Shown: positions 9,181 to 19,545 of the stretch, in pieces
Layout: every line of letters starts with the position of its first letter
How positions within the stretch are numbered: position 1 is the first letter of the stretch
Assembly (NCBI RefSeq): GCF_004208535.1
Contig: NZ_SGIS01000008.1
Coordinates: 98,330 to 162,329 of the forward strand
Origin: Sphingomonas populi
Lineage (GTDB): Bacteria; Pseudomonadota; Alphaproteobacteria; Sphingomonadales; Sphingomonadaceae
Length of the DNA: 64,000 nt
Reading direction: 5' to 3'
Translations under genes and position numbers: made by a program
Notes under the pieces: model-generated
What the model was told of the DNA's origin: nothing
Database searches by the model: none
Seen by the model: the letters and a program-made list of their open reading frames with translations, nothing else

Positions 9181-9747
9181 TCAGCCGATCATCCGCCACA
9201 AAGCGTCGAAACTCGTCTGGCGATGGGCGTCGGCATTTTCCGGGTCCTGAAGAATGAACTCGACCGTCGCCTCGGCGATCGCGCTCATGAACGCGGCGAA
9301 CAGGCCATACGGTGCGGCGTGCATCGGGCCGTTTTCCCGTGCCCGCTCGATCAGCGAGGTAATCTCGCCGAAACCGCAGCGCGCGGCTTCCCGGCTCGAC
9401 GTGACGACTTCCTCAGCGACGTTGAGGTGCTTGAGCGCGCGACGCTTTTCGGGATTTGCGGTCGACCAGCGCAGCAAGCCGGCCCAGACATGGGCAAGCT
9501 GTTCGCGCTGGCCTTCCCCGACCGGAAAGCCATCCACCGCGACCGCGCCGAGTTCGCTCTTTAGATCGATGTAGAGCTGGTTGAGCAAATCCGCCTTGGT
9601 CTCGAAATAGGTGAACAGTGAGCCATTGGAGACGCCTGCCGCCTTGGCGATCAGCGCGGTCGGCGCGCCGATACCCTGCGCGGCGATGATCTTCGTGGCC
9701 GCTGCCATGATCGCGTTACGCCGGTCGTCGCTTCTTGGTCTCGCCAT
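9181..9747 (-). CDS. TetR-family transcriptional regulator of the efflux operon
   Basis: A 188-residue regulator. The N-terminal DNA-binding domain (about residues 8-54) shows the TetR pattern: ATKIIAAQGIGAPTALIAKA, then AAGVSNGSLFTYFETKADLL, with the recognition helix in VSNGSLFTYF. The C-terminal ligand domain is helical and not conserved enough to name a ligand. It is the first gene of the minus-strand operon with emrA, emrB and the nodT-like gene, so it very probably represses its own operon and is relieved by a pump substrate. Two copies of a CAGTCAGTCA element, one before this gene and one before emrA, are likely binding sites. Confidence 0.92.
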   Translation of the reverse strand: MARPRSDDRRNAIMAAATKIIAAQGIGAPTALIAKAAGVSNGSLFTYFETKADLLNQLYIDLKSELGAVAVDGFPVGEGQREQLAHVWAGLLRWSTANPEKRRALKHLNVAEEVVTSSREAARCGFGEITSLIERARENGPMHAAPYGLFAAFMSAIAEATVEFILQDPENADAHRQTSFDALWRMIG

Positions 9748-9770
9748 GATCGCGACGGCTCTATAAAAGA

Positions 9771-9790
9771 GTGTTCAGTCAGTCAATGAC
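9771..9790. promoter_or_regulatory. candidate TetR operator upstream of tetR
   Basis: GTGTTCAGTCAGTCAATGAC lies 24-43 bases before the tetR start and shares CAGTCAGTCA with the site before emrA. Outer arms TGT...ACA (extending to 9791) make it weakly palindromic. Its position over the expected promoter suits autorepression. Confidence 0.55.
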
Positions 9791-9839
9791 AATTTTGCTG
9801 CGTTGCAGTAAAACCCCGGCGCGGCGTCCCGATCGAGTG

Positions 9840-10028
9840 TCAGGCGTTCGGCGTGCCCGGTGCCTTCTTGACCAAGCCGCCCGCCCATTCGATCTCGCCC
9901 GCATCGGGGGCGATCACTTTCGTGCCCTCGTCGGTCTGTTCGGGTGCGGCCGGCGCAGCGGGCGCCTGCTCATCATCGTCGGTGCCCTGCACGCCGCCGA
10001 CGTCGCGTTCGATCTCATCTTCGCCCAT
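9840..10028 (-). CDS. small acidic hypothetical protein
   Basis: A 62-residue, strongly acidic, Pro/Ala-rich protein (MGEDEIERDVGGVQGTDDDE at the start). A near-consensus ribosome site CAGGAGGAC stands 5 bases before the ATG at 10028, which is the best argument that it is a real gene. No signal peptide, membrane segment or known domain is visible; the composition suggests an unstructured cytoplasmic protein. It lies between tetR and the formaldehyde-detoxification genes, 45 bases downstream of fghA on the same strand, so it may be the last cistron of that operon. Confidence 0.55.
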   Translation of the reverse strand: MGEDEIERDVGGVQGTDDDEQAPAAPAAPEQTDEGTKVIAPDAGEIEWAGGLVKKAPGTPNA

Positions 10029-10073
10029 GCTGTCCTCCTGAGAGCCTGCACAACGCGCAAGATCCGAACGGGT

Positions 10074-10904
10074 TCAGCCGAGACGCGCCGCGTGCCAGCG
10101 CAGATGATCGGCCATGAAGGTCGAGATGCCATAATAGCTGTGGTCGTACCCGGGCTGCATCCGCAGCGTCAGCGCGATACCGGCGTCGCGACACGCCGCC
10201 GCCAGCAGCTCCGGCCGCAATTGCTCGGCGAGAAACGGATCACTATCGCCCTGATCGACCAGCAATTCGCCGACGCGCGCGCCATCCTCGATCAGCGCGA
10301 CCGCATCGTGCGCGCGCCATGCCGCCGGATCATCGCCGAGATAGCCGGCGAGTGCCTTCCGGCCCCACGGCACCTGCGAAGGCGCGACGATCGGCGCGAA
10401 GGCGGAGATGCTGCGGAAACGATCGGGATTGCGCAACCCGATCGTCAGCGCGCCGTGCCCGCCCATCGAATGGCCGGTGATCCCCTGCCGCGCCATGTCG
10501 GCTGGGAATTCCGCCGCGATCAGCGCCGGCAGGTCCTGCTCGATGTACGAACGCATGTGGAAATGCGCCGACCACGGCGTTTCGGTGGCGTCGACATAGA
10601 AGCCGGCGCCCTGCCCGAAATCATACTCCGGCACATCCGCCACCCCGTCGCCGCGCGGCGAGGTGTCGGGTGCGACGAAGATCAACCCGAGTTCGGCGCA
10701 GGCGGCGCGATACTCGCCTTTCTCGGTGACGTTGGCGTGCGTGCAGGTCAACCCCGACAGGAACCACACCACCGGCAGGCGCGTGCCCGGCGCATGATCG
10801 GGCACGAACACCGAGAAGGTCATCGCCGTACCCGTCGCCGACGACGGATGACGGTACACACCCTGCACGCCGCCGTGGCTGCGGTTCAGCGAGACGGTCT
10901 CCAT
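10074..10904 (-). CDS. fghA: S-formylglutathione hydrolase
   Basis: A 276-residue esterase-D family enzyme that hydrolyses S-formylglutathione to formate and glutathione, the second step of glutathione-dependent formaldehyde oxidation in the cytoplasm. Recognisable blocks are FLSGLTCTHANVTEKGEYR near residue 50, APDTSPRGDGVADVPEYDFG near 80, and the nucleophile elbow GHSMGGHG with Ser146; the C-terminal GYDHSYYGISTFMADH supplies the catalytic His. The ATG at 10904 begins METVSLNRSHGG, the usual start of the family; the frame is open further upstream but overlaps the VOC gene. It sits 5 bases after the VOC gene and downstream of adhC, forming a pathway operon. Confidence 0.95.
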   Translation of the reverse strand: METVSLNRSHGGVQGVYRHPSSATGTAMTFSVFVPDHAPGTRLPVVWFLSGLTCTHANVTEKGEYRAACAELGLIFVAPDTSPRGDGVADVPEYDFGQGAGFYVDATETPWSAHFHMRSYIEQDLPALIAAEFPADMARQGITGHSMGGHGALTIGLRNPDRFRSISAFAPIVAPSQVPWGRKALAGYLGDDPAAWRAHDAVALIEDGARVGELLVDQGDSDPFLAEQLRPELLAAACRDAGIALTLRMQPGYDHSYYGISTFMADHLRWHAARLG

Positions 10905-10909
10905 ACGCG

Positions 10910-11287
10910 TCAGGCGGACAGCCGATGCAACGCGCACAGCTTGTTGCCGTCGGGATCGCGCAGATAGGCGAGATACATGCCGCTGCCCGGACGCTCGCCG
11001 GGCGCATCCTCGATCGCCGTGCCGCCATGCTCGACGCCCGCCGTGTGCCACGCATCGGCCTGTTCGGGGCTGGCGGTGGCGAAACCGATCGTCGCGCCGT
11101 TGGCGCAGGATGCCGGCTCGCCGTTGATCGGCTTCGTCACCAGGAACGCGGCGCCGTTGTGGAAATAGACCAGCCGCCCCTTTTCGTCGAAGCTACCGGG
11201 CCGCGCGCCAACCGTGCCCAGCACCGCGTCATAAAAGACTTTCGAACGATCAAGATCGTTGCTGCCGATCATCATGTGACTGAACAT
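10910..11287 (-). CDS. VOC (glyoxalase/bleomycin-resistance fold) family protein
   Basis: A 125-residue single-domain VOC protein beginning MFSHMMIGSNDLDRSKVFYD. The paired beta-alpha-beta-beta-beta modules and metal-site-like residues (His4, Glu near GVEHGG, and the closing YLAYLRDPDGNKLCALH) fit the family. It is inserted between adhC and fghA, an arrangement I have seen in proteobacterial formaldehyde operons, so it may act on a glutathione or aldehyde adduct. The reaction is not established. Confidence 0.85.
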   Translation of the reverse strand: MFSHMMIGSNDLDRSKVFYDAVLGTVGARPGSFDEKGRLVYFHNGAAFLVTKPINGEPASCANGATIGFATASPEQADAWHTAGVEHGGTAIEDAPGERPGSGMYLAYLRDPDGNKLCALHRLSA

Positions 11288-11309
11288 TGCGTCTCTCCCC
11301 CAGCGACTC

Positions 11310-12422
11310 TCAATACACCACGACGGTGCGGATGCTCTCGCCTGAATGCATCAGATCGAAGCCTTTGTTAATCTCTTCCAAGCTCAGTACGTGGGTAATC
11401 ATCGGGTCGATCTCGATCTTGCCGTTCATATACCAGTCGACGATCTTGGGAACGTCGGTGCGGCCCTTGGCCCCGCCGAACGCGGTGCCACGCCAGTTGC
11501 GCCCGGTGACGAGCTGGAACGGGCGCGTGCTGATCTCCTTGCCGGCTTCGGCCACGCCGATGACGATGCTGGTGCCCCAGCCGCGATGGCACGCCTCGAG
11601 CGCGGTTCGCATAACCTCGGTGTTGCCGGTGCAGTCGAACGTGTAATCCGCGCCGCCGTCGGTCAGCGCGAGGATCGCCGCGATCGTCTCGTCCCGCGAT
11701 GTGCCGCGCGCGTCGATGAAGTCGGTCATGCCGAAGCGGCGGCCCCATTCCTCGCGGTCCGGGTTGATATCGACGCCGATGATCTTGTTCGCGCCCGCCA
11801 GCCGCGCGCCCTGCAGCACGTTGAGGCCGATCCCGCCCAGACCGAACACGACGATATTGTCGCCGACCTGAACCTTGGCGGTGTTCACCACCGCGCCGAC
11901 GCCGGTCGTCACGCCGCAGCCAACATAGCAGGCGCTGTTGAACGGCGCGTCCTCACGGATCTTCGCCACCGCGATCTCGGGCAGCACGGTGAAGTTCGAG
12001 AAGGTCGAGCAGCCCATATAATGAAAGATCGGCTGCCCCTTGTACGAGAAGCGCGTGGTGCCGTCGGGCATCAGCCCCTTGCCTTGCGTGGCGCGGATCG
12101 CGGTGCAAAGGTTGGTCTTGCCGCTGAGGCACGATTTACACTGGCGGCATTCGGGCGTGTAGAGCGGGATGACGTGATCGCCCGGCTTCACGCTGGTGAC
12201 GCCCGCGCCGACTTCGCGGACGATGCCCGCGCCCTCATGCCCGAGCACGCTCGGGAACAGCCCCTCGCTGTCGAGCCCGTCGAGCGTATAGGCATCGGTA
12301 TGGCAGATGCCGGTCGCCATGATCTCGACCAGCACTTCTCCGGCCTTGGGGCCTTCCAGATCGAGCTCGACAATCTCAAGCGGCTTCTTGGCTTCGAACG
12401 CTACGGCGGCGCGGGTCTTCAT
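11310..12422 (-). CDS. adhC: S-(hydroxymethyl)glutathione dehydrogenase / class III alcohol dehydrogenase
   Basis: A 370-residue zinc enzyme, full length for class III ADH. It oxidises S-hydroxymethylglutathione (formaldehyde plus GSH) with NAD+, and can also reduce S-nitrosoglutathione. Motifs: [15 protein letters not shown] start, catalytic-zinc residues in ATGICHTD and LGHEGAGIV, the structural-zinc loop [15 protein letters not shown], the class [14 protein letters not shown] segment, the [11 protein letters not shown] turn and the Rossmann motif [10 protein letters not shown]. First gene of adhC-VOC-fghA; 22 bases separate it from the VOC gene. Cytoplasmic. Confidence 0.97.
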   Translation of the reverse strand: MKTRAAVAFEAKKPLEIVELDLEGPKAGEVLVEIMATGICHTDAYTLDGLDSEGLFPSVLGHEGAGIVREVGAGVTSVKPGDHVIPLYTPECRQCKSCLSGKTNLCTAIRATQGKGLMPDGTTRFSYKGQPIFHYMGCSTFSNFTVLPEIAVAKIREDAPFNSACYVGCGVTTGVGAVVNTAKVQVGDNIVVFGLGGIGLNVLQGARLAGANKIIGVDINPDREEWGRRFGMTDFIDARGTSRDETIAAILALTDGGADYTFDCTGNTEVMRTALEACHRGWGTSIVIGVAEAGKEISTRPFQLVTGRNWRGTAFGGAKGRTDVPKIVDWYMNGKIEIDPMITHVLSLEEINKGFDLMHSGESIRTVVVY

Positions 12423-12470
12423 ACGGTTTCTCCTGCTTGCGCGCCTCTTATCGCCCTCTTTCCGGCTGCG

Positions 12471-13160
12471 CTACCGGACGTTGAGGCCGAGTTCACCGAG
12501 CAATTGCCCGGCCTGATCGCGCGAGATCGTCGCTCCCCGGAACAGCGCGGCGTCGATAAGCCGCAGTCCGCCGAGATCGGTGCCACGCAAGTCCGCGCCA
12601 GTGAAGCGCGAGCCGGCCATGTTGGCGTCGCGCAGGCTGCACGCCTCGAACACGGCATGGCGGAAGTCGCATTTGCGCAGGTCCGCGCGGCTAAGATCGA
12701 GCCGGGTGAGCGTCTGCTTGAGGAACGAGAAGCCCGCCAGCCGCGCGTCGATCAGCAAAGTCTCTTCGAAGCGCAGGTCGAGCGCGCGCGCATCGGTGAA
12801 GTCCGCGCCGGTCAGCTTGCAGCTCGTGAACGATGCCGAGGACAAGGTCGCGCCGCGCAGCAGCGCGTTGTTGAAATCGCTCGCCGCGAACACCGCGTCG
12901 CCCAAATCCGCGCCGGTGAAGCTCGCGAACGCACCGCGACACGATCGCCAGTGCGTTCGCTCCAGCCGCGCGCCGGAGAAATCGGCCCGCCGCAGGTCAC
13001 AGCCCTCGAAGCGCCAGCCCGACAGGTCGAGCCGGCCAAGCTCCGCCTCGCCGAGATCGCAATCGATCAGCCGCACCGGCGCGGCGCCCGCCAGCGCCGC
13101 GATATCGGCGCGCGCGAGCGTCTCGCCCGTGATGGTGTGCCCGGAGAACGGATCGGTCAT
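12471..13160 (-). CDS. pentapeptide-repeat protein
   Basis: A 229-residue protein made mostly of A(D/N)LxX repeats, for example CDLRRADFSGARLERTHW, ADLGDAVFAASDFNNALL and ADLRKCDFRHAVFEACSL, covering about residues 28-215. Such repeats fold into a right-handed quadrilateral beta helix. Some relatives mimic DNA and protect gyrase (Qnr/MfpA), but most have no known role; I do not claim one here. Its ATG (13158-13160) overlaps the TGA of the GH20 gene by 4 bases, so the two are translationally coupled on the minus strand. The frame stays open up to 13313, inside the GH20 gene, but the ATGA start is the natural one. Confidence 0.88.
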   Translation of the reverse strand: MTDPFSGHTITGETLARADIAALAGAAPVRLIDCDLGEAELGRLDLSGWRFEGCDLRRADFSGARLERTHWRSCRGAFASFTGADLGDAVFAASDFNNALLRGATLSSASFTSCKLTGADFTDARALDLRFEETLLIDARLAGFSFLKQTLTRLDLSRADLRKCDFRHAVFEACSLRDANMAGSRFTGADLRGTDLGGLRLIDAALFRGATISRDQAGQLLGELGLNVR

Positions 13161-15256
13161 TGCAGCGCCACGCTTTCGACGGCGATCATCGCCGCGCGCA
13201 CCTTGGCGCGCGAATCGATGTCGGTGCCGGTCAACACGAAATACAGATCGTGCGTGCCCTGCCCTGCAGGAAGCGCCGCCGACAGCGCGTGGCGATCCGC
13301 GCCCGCCGGCCAACCGCCGAGCGGCAGCGAGACAAGCAGCGGACCATCGCGCCCGTCGAGATGCACGTCGATCTCACCAGCAGCGGTGCGAGGTTTGGCG
13401 AGGCGGGCGATCGGCGCCGCATTGCCGAGCCGCATATTGAACGCCAGCTTCACCGCCGCCACGTCGAGCCGGCGCGCGGTGTCGAGATCGGCGGCGCGGT
13501 ACAGCCAGCACGGATGCTGCGGCGATACACGGACCAGCGCGGTGCCGCCCTCGGCGCGCGGCGGCGCTTCCAGGATGAACGCGGTCTCGCCGGGCGTGCA
13601 GAAATCGAGATCAATGCTCGCGCGGCGCGGCCCCGGCGCGGGCGGCGTGGCGACCTCTGTGCCGGCATCGAGACCGATCAGCCGATAGCGCGCCCGCTGC
13701 ACCGCCATGCGGCTCTGAAAGCCGGCCCAGTCGCGCGCTGGCGGGCTCCAGCCAACCTCGGCGATGGCGGCGGCGCGCGGCCACACCAACTGCGTCACCC
13801 AATCCTCGCGGCGCGCGCGCTCGGTCCACATCTGGCCTTGCAGGCCAAGCACATGGCGCCGCGCGTTGGGCGACAGACCTGCGGGGACCGGATCATGCTC
13901 GTAGAGCATCCGGGCAGTGATGGAATCGCTCCAGCCGGGTGGCTCGTCGGCGGTGTTCTTCTGGCGGTTGTCGAGATAGTACAGCGGCGCCTGCGCGATG
14001 ACGGCGTCGTGCCCGGACGCGACCGCCTTGGCCGCACCGTCGCCGTCGTGCCACGACATGATCGCCGCCTGCGCGTCGAGGCCGGCGCCGGTCGCGCCGT
14101 CCTGAATCTCGTCCCAGCCGATCAGCCGGCGGCCATGTGCCTCCAGAAAGCGCCCCAGCCGCGCGATGAACCAGCGCTCCAGCGCCGGCGCATCCTTGAG
14201 ACCGAGCGACGCCATCCGCGCTCGCGTTTCGGCGGAGGCCTGCCACTGGGTCGGGTCGACCTCGTCGCCGCCGAGGTGGATGAACCGGCCCGGAAACAGC
14301 GCCATCACTTCGCTGAGGATGTTCTCGACCGTGGTGATCGTCGCTTCGTCGGTGTTGAGCACTTCGGGCAGCAACCCCCAGTCGGACGCGACCGGCTCGG
14401 GCCCGAAGCCGCGCACGCCGAGCTTGGGATAGGCCGCGATCAGCGCGGTGCTGTGCCCGGGCAAGTCGATCTCGGGGACGATCGTGATGTGCCGCGCGGC
14501 GGCATAGGCGACCACCGCGCGGATCTGCTCCTGCGTGTAGAAGCCGCCGTAGCGCGTCACGGCCTTGCCGTCCGGCGCGATCGTGTCTGGCGCGACCGCC
14601 GCGCGCCATGCGCCGACCGAGGTGAGCCGCGGATAGCCTTTGATCTCGATCCGCCAGCCCTGATCGTCGCTCAGATGCCAATGGAAGCTGTTGAGCTTGT
14701 GGACCGCCATCCAGTCGAGGAAGCGCTCGACATAGGCGACCGACTGCATGTGCCGCGCCGAATCGAGCATCAGCCCGCGCCACGCGAAGCGCGGCTGGTC
14801 GGCGATCGTCATGGTCGCGAGATGGACGGTCCCGCCGGGCTGCTGGGTGAGCAACTGCCACAGCGTCACGCCGCCGTAATACAGCCCCGCCCCGGCGGAC
14901 GCGCGGATCGTGACGCCGGTGTCGGCGACGGCGAGCGTATAGCCTTCCCCGCCGCCGGGCGCGGCGGGATCGCTGGCGAAAGCGATGTCGCCGGCGCGTC
15001 CCTCGGCGGTCTCGACAAGGACCGGGCGCAGGCGCGTCGTGGCGGCGAGCCGGTCGCGCAAAGCGGTGGCTGCGGCGCGGGCGGCGTCATCGTGCGGCGC
15101 GACGCGCAGGCGCGGTGCTGGCGGAACGTCGAACCCCCTGCCCGGCTGTTCGATCACGGAGGCGGGCAGCGGCACCAACGCGGGTGGTGCGGCGCTGGCG
15201 GCGGTCGCGCCGAATACGGCGAGGCCGCCCAGAATGATCGTGCCGGATTTGCGCAT
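13157..15256 (-). CDS. beta-N-acetylhexosaminidase, glycoside hydrolase family 20
   Basis: A 699-residue exported enzyme that removes terminal GlcNAc/GalNAc from chitin or glycan fragments. Order: signal peptide (1-23, ending ATAASAAPP), GH20b N-terminal domain (about 30-150), catalytic (beta/alpha)8 barrel (about 155-510) and a C-terminal domain. Diagnostic features are RGLMLDSARHM, NSFHWHLSDDQGWR, EIDLPGHS and HLGGDEVDP, the last holding the Asp-Glu pair (about 331-332) of substrate-assisted catalysis. Late conserved tryptophans in QMWTERA and AEVGWSP complete the site. ATG at 15256 preferred (GTG at 15259 possible). It is followed by the overlapping pentapeptide-repeat gene and preceded by a GntR regulator. 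Confidence 0.95.
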   Translation of the reverse strand: MRKSGTIILGGLAVFGATAASAAPPALVPLPASVIEQPGRGFDVPPAPRLRVAPHDDAARAAATALRDRLAATTRLRPVLVETAEGRAGDIAFASDPAAPGGGEGYTLAVADTGVTIRASAGAGLYYGGVTLWQLLTQQPGGTVHLATMTIADQPRFAWRGLMLDSARHMQSVAYVERFLDWMAVHKLNSFHWHLSDDQGWRIEIKGYPRLTSVGAWRAAVAPDTIAPDGKAVTRYGGFYTQEQIRAVVAYAAARHITIVPEIDLPGHSTALIAAYPKLGVRGFGPEPVASDWGLLPEVLNTDEATITTVENILSEVMALFPGRFIHLGGDEVDPTQWQASAETRARMASLGLKDAPALERWFIARLGRFLEAHGRRLIGWDEIQDGATGAGLDAQAAIMSWHDGDGAAKAVASGHDAVIAQAPLYYLDNRQKNTADEPPGWSDSITARMLYEHDPVPAGLSPNARRHVLGLQGQMWTERARREDWVTQLVWPRAAAIAEVGWSPPARDWAGFQSRMAVQRARYRLIGLDAGTEVATPPAPGPRRASIDLDFCTPGETAFILEAPPRAEGGTALVRVSPQHPCWLYRAADLDTARRLDVAAVKLAFNMRLGNAAPIARLAKPRTAAGEIDVHLDGRDGPLLVSLPLGGWPAGADRHALSAALPAGQGTHDLYFVLTGTDIDSRAKVRAAMIAVESVALQ

Positions 15257-15313
15257 CACGTCTCTTCAACCGTATTCTTCGTCGAAAAGGAACACGATTG
15301 CGCCGGGCCGAAT

Positions 15314-15670
15314 TCAGGCGTCGCTGCGCTCCAGCAGGTCGGCGGGGTCGAGACCGAGTAACCCGATATGGTCGCGGATGCGCGGCCAGCTTTCGGTCAG
15401 GAACAACGTCCGCTCGGCATCGCGCAGCTTTTCCGCCGCGCCCGCCAGCACGAACATGCCGACGCCGCGCCGCACCTCGACATAGCCGTCGTCCTGAAAG
15501 GTCTGATACGCCTTCGCCACCGTCAGCGGGTTGGCGCCATGCTGCGCGGCGAGCGCGCGCACCGAGGGAAGCTGGTCGCCCGCGCGATAGTCGCCGCGCA
15601 GGATCGCCGCCGCGATCGTGTTGCGCAGACGGATGTACACGGGGCTGTCGTCGTTGCTGAGCGCTGTCAT
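15314..15670 (-). CDS. GntR-family transcriptional regulator (YtrA-like)
   Basis: A 118-residue short GntR protein. Winged helix: IRLRNTIAAAILRGDYRAGD, QLPSVRALAAQHGANPLTVA, then KAYQTFQDDGYVEVRRGVGM. After about residue 78 there is only a short helical tail, as in the YtrA subgroup, instead of a full effector domain. Genes of this type usually control an adjacent transporter or hydrolase; here the same-strand downstream neighbour is the GH20 gene, about 58 bases away, so hexosaminidase control is plausible but not shown. Confidence 0.9.
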   Translation of the reverse strand: MTALSNDDSPVYIRLRNTIAAAILRGDYRAGDQLPSVRALAAQHGANPLTVAKAYQTFQDDGYVEVRRGVGMFVLAGAAEKLRDAERTLFLTESWPRIRDHIGLLGLDPADLLERSDA

Positions 15671-15708
15671 GCCACCTTAATACAGCAGCAGGGCTTCGCG
15701 TCCAGTCC

Positions 15709-16287
15709 TTAGCCCTGCCAGGTGGAGACGACGTCGCTCAGATCGGGCCGGGGCCGCTCGTCGAGCAGGCGCTCGGGCATGCCGAGGAATATGAAGCCGG
15801 CGATCCGCTCTGGCGCGGCGCCGAACGCATCGCGCACCGCGTCCGAATATGCCGGCCAGCCGGTCAGCCACCCGCCGACGAAGCCAAGCGCATGCGCGGC
15901 GGTGAGCAGGTTCATGCACGCCGCCCCCGCCGAAAGCTCCTGCTCCCACAAAGGAATCTTGCTGGTCGGATGCGGCGCGGACAGCACGACGACCAAAGCT
16001 GGCGCCTGATGCGCGAACTGTACGAGCGAATCGAGCTCGACCCGCGTCGCTTGCGGCCGCTCGGCGCGATACGCCTCGGTGATGACCTCGGCGAGCCGGT
16101 TGCGTTTGTCCTCGCCCACCACCACGAAGCGCCACGGCGCGAGCTTGCCGTGATCGGGCGTGCGCGCGGCGACGGCGAGGATCGTCTCCATCTGCTCGGG
16201 GGAAGGGCCGGGTGCGATCATGTCGCGTGGCTTGCCCGAGCGGCGGGTGGAAAGCAGCGCTAGCGGCGAACTGGTGTCGTTGAACAT
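15709..16287 (-). CDS. nitroreductase-family protein (YdjA-like)
   Basis: A 192-residue FMN-dependent oxidoreductase. The family signature is TRRSGKPRDM near the N-terminus (FMN phosphate contacts), AARTPDHGKLAPWRFVVV around residues 40-55, and the later GAACMNLLTAAHALGFVGGW. The length and lack of insertions match the small YdjA subgroup, which reduces nitro compounds or quinones with NAD(P)H; the physiological substrate is unknown. The ATG at 16287 (MFNDTSS) is preferred to the GTG at 16293. It is divergent from the POT transporter. Confidence 0.9.
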   Translation of the reverse strand: MFNDTSSPLALLSTRRSGKPRDMIAPGPSPEQMETILAVAARTPDHGKLAPWRFVVVGEDKRNRLAEVITEAYRAERPQATRVELDSLVQFAHQAPALVVVLSAPHPTSKIPLWEQELSAGAACMNLLTAAHALGFVGGWLTGWPAYSDAVRDAFGAAPERIAGFIFLGMPERLLDERPRPDLSDVVSTWQG

Positions 16288-16398
16288 GCCCACGATGTAG
16301 CGTTGCCGCGCGCATATTTACAGTCGCCGGAATGCCGCTAGGTTCGCGCGCTTGTACGCCGGGCGTTCCGGCAGGGTTTTCAGGAAGTTGTTCCGTAC

Positions 16399-18000
16399 AT
16401 GGCCACCGCCGAATCCGCCCCGGGCGTGCCCGCCGACGCGAAAACGCTGTTCGGCCACCCCCGCGCGCTGTTCATGCTGTTCTTCGCCGAAATGTGGGAG
16501 CGATTCTCCTATTACGGCATGCGCGCGATCCTGGTGTTCTATCTCACCAAGCATTTCCTGTTCGCGAAAGACCCGTCCTACGCGGTGTACGGTGCCTATA
16601 CCTCGCTGGTGTACGTCACCCCGGTGATCGGCGGCTATCTGGCGGACCGGTATCTCGGCGCGCGCAAGGCGGTGCTGGCGGGCGGTATCCTCATCGCCGC
16701 CGGCCACCTGATGATCGCGCTGTTCGAGGGGCCGGTCGGCGAACAGGGCCTCTATCTCAACGGCTTCTACCTCGCGCTGGCGACGATCGTGATCGGCACG
16801 GGCTTCCTCAAGGCCAATATCTCGGTACTGGTCGGCCAGCTCTACGCGCGCAACGATATCCGCCGCGACCCTGCGTTCTCGATCTTCTACATGGGAATCA
16901 ATACCGGCGCGTGGATCGGCCCGATCATCATCGGCATCCTCGGCGAGACGGTCGGCTGGTCCTGGGGCTTCGGCGCCGCCGGTATCGGCATGGTGCTCGG
17001 CCAGATCGTGTTCGTGGTGTTCCAGCGTGAGCTTCACGGCGTAGGTCAGCCGGTATCGCCGGAGCGGTTGCGCGCGCCGGTGGTGGCGGGGCTGTCGCGC
17101 GAATGGATCATCTATATCGCGGCGTTCCTGTCGATCGGCGTCGCCTGGTGGCTGATCCGTTCGGAAGGCGCGGTCGGCCTGCTGCTCGGCGGGTTCTCGG
17201 CGCTGACGGTGGGGCTGATCGTCTATCTCGCGGTGTGGACGCTGCCCCGCGTCGAACGCGACCGCATCTTCGCGGCGATGTTCCTCGTCGCGCTCAGCCC
17301 GTTGTTCTGGGCGCTGTTCGAACAGGCCGGCTCGTCGCTCAACGTCTTCACCGATGAACGCGTTGATCGCGTGATGCTCGGCTGGACCGTGCCGGCATCG
17401 GTGTTCCAGTCGGTCAATTCGGCCTTCATCATCACGCTGGCGCCTTTGTTCGCGGGTTTGTGGACATGGCTCGCCAAGCGGCGGCTGGAGCCGAGCGTAC
17501 CGCTCAAATTCGGGATCGGGCTGATGCTCGTCGGCGTCGGCTTCATCGTGCTGGTGGCGGGCGCGGCGGCAAGCGGGAGCGGCCTGACCCCGGCGCTGTT
17601 CATCATCCTGCTCTATCTGTTCCACTCGATGGCCGAATTGTGCTTCTCGCCGATCGGCCTGTCTTCGATGACGCGGCTGTCGGTGGCGAGCATGACCGGG
17701 CTGATGATGGGCACCTGGTTCCTGGCGACCGCCGCCGGCAATTTCATCGCCTCGGTGATCGCGCAGGCGACCGGCGGCGACAATGCCGGGCCGGATCAGG
17801 TGCTGCACGTCTACACCAGCATCTCCTGGTTCTCGATCGGCGTGGGCGTGCTGGTGGTGCTGGTCAGTCCGTTGGTGAAGCGGCTGATGCACCTCGATCT
17901 GCTCGATGCGCCGGTCGATCACGCGATGCTCGGCGAAGCCGGGCTCGCCGAGCCGGCGGCGGCGGGGCTGGATACGCGCGGCGAGACCCGCACGCACTGA
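16399..18000 (+). CDS. POT-family proton-dependent di/tripeptide transporter
   Basis: A 533-residue inner-membrane protein of the PTR2/POT family, importing small peptides with protons. The first helix carries the conserved FFAEMWERFSYYGMRAIL, including the ExxER proton-coupling motif. Other landmarks are GGYLADRYLGARK, the PTR signature NTGAWIGPIIIG and the late ALFEQAGSSLNVFTDE. About 14 hydrophobic segments are visible, the usual bacterial POT number. A long open frame lies antisense across the whole gene and is an artefact of high GC. It sits alone between nitroreductase and glmM; no operon partner is evident. Confidence 0.94.
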   Translation: MATAESAPGVPADAKTLFGHPRALFMLFFAEMWERFSYYGMRAILVFYLTKHFLFAKDPSYAVYGAYTSLVYVTPVIGGYLADRYLGARKAVLAGGILIAAGHLMIALFEGPVGEQGLYLNGFYLALATIVIGTGFLKANISVLVGQLYARNDIRRDPAFSIFYMGINTGAWIGPIIIGILGETVGWSWGFGAAGIGMVLGQIVFVVFQRELHGVGQPVSPERLRAPVVAGLSREWIIYIAAFLSIGVAWWLIRSEGAVGLLLGGFSALTVGLIVYLAVWTLPRVERDRIFAAMFLVALSPLFWALFEQAGSSLNVFTDERVDRVMLGWTVPASVFQSVNSAFIITLAPLFAGLWTWLAKRRLEPSVPLKFGIGLMLVGVGFIVLVAGAAASGSGLTPALFIILLYLFHSMAELCFSPIGLSSMTRLSVASMTGLMMGTWFLATAAGNFIASVIAQATGGDNAGPDQVLHVYTSISWFSIGVGVLVVLVSPLVKRLMHLDLLDAPVDHAMLGEAGLAEPAAAGLDTRGETRTH

Positions 18001-18077
18001 GGTGCTTCGAACGCGCCGCTCGCGCTTCTGGCGCGGCGGCGTTACTGAGCTGACACAACCGATCCGGAACGAGACGC

Positions 18078-19418
<1,341 letters not shown>

Positions 19419-19430
19419 GCGCAACATATT

Positions 19431-19530
19431 CCCCGCCCGCTCGCGGGAGGGGCTAGGGGAGGGCCTGTCCCCAAACGCGACACCCTTTTTAGACACGCCC
19501 TCCCCCGCCCCCTCCCGCAAGCGGGAAGGG
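19431..19530. repeat. intergenic inverted repeat (REP-like), possible terminator of glmM
   Basis: Two imperfect complementary arms, about 19431-19463 (CGCGGGAGGGGCTAGGGGAG core) and 19497-19530 (CTCCCCCGCCCCCTCCCGCA core), flank a 33-base spacer with a run of T. The pattern is one of the palindromic repeats common between genes in sphingomonads. It may stop glmM transcripts or reflect a mobile palindrome. Confidence 0.7.
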
Positions 19531-19545
19531 AGAAAAGGACACGAA

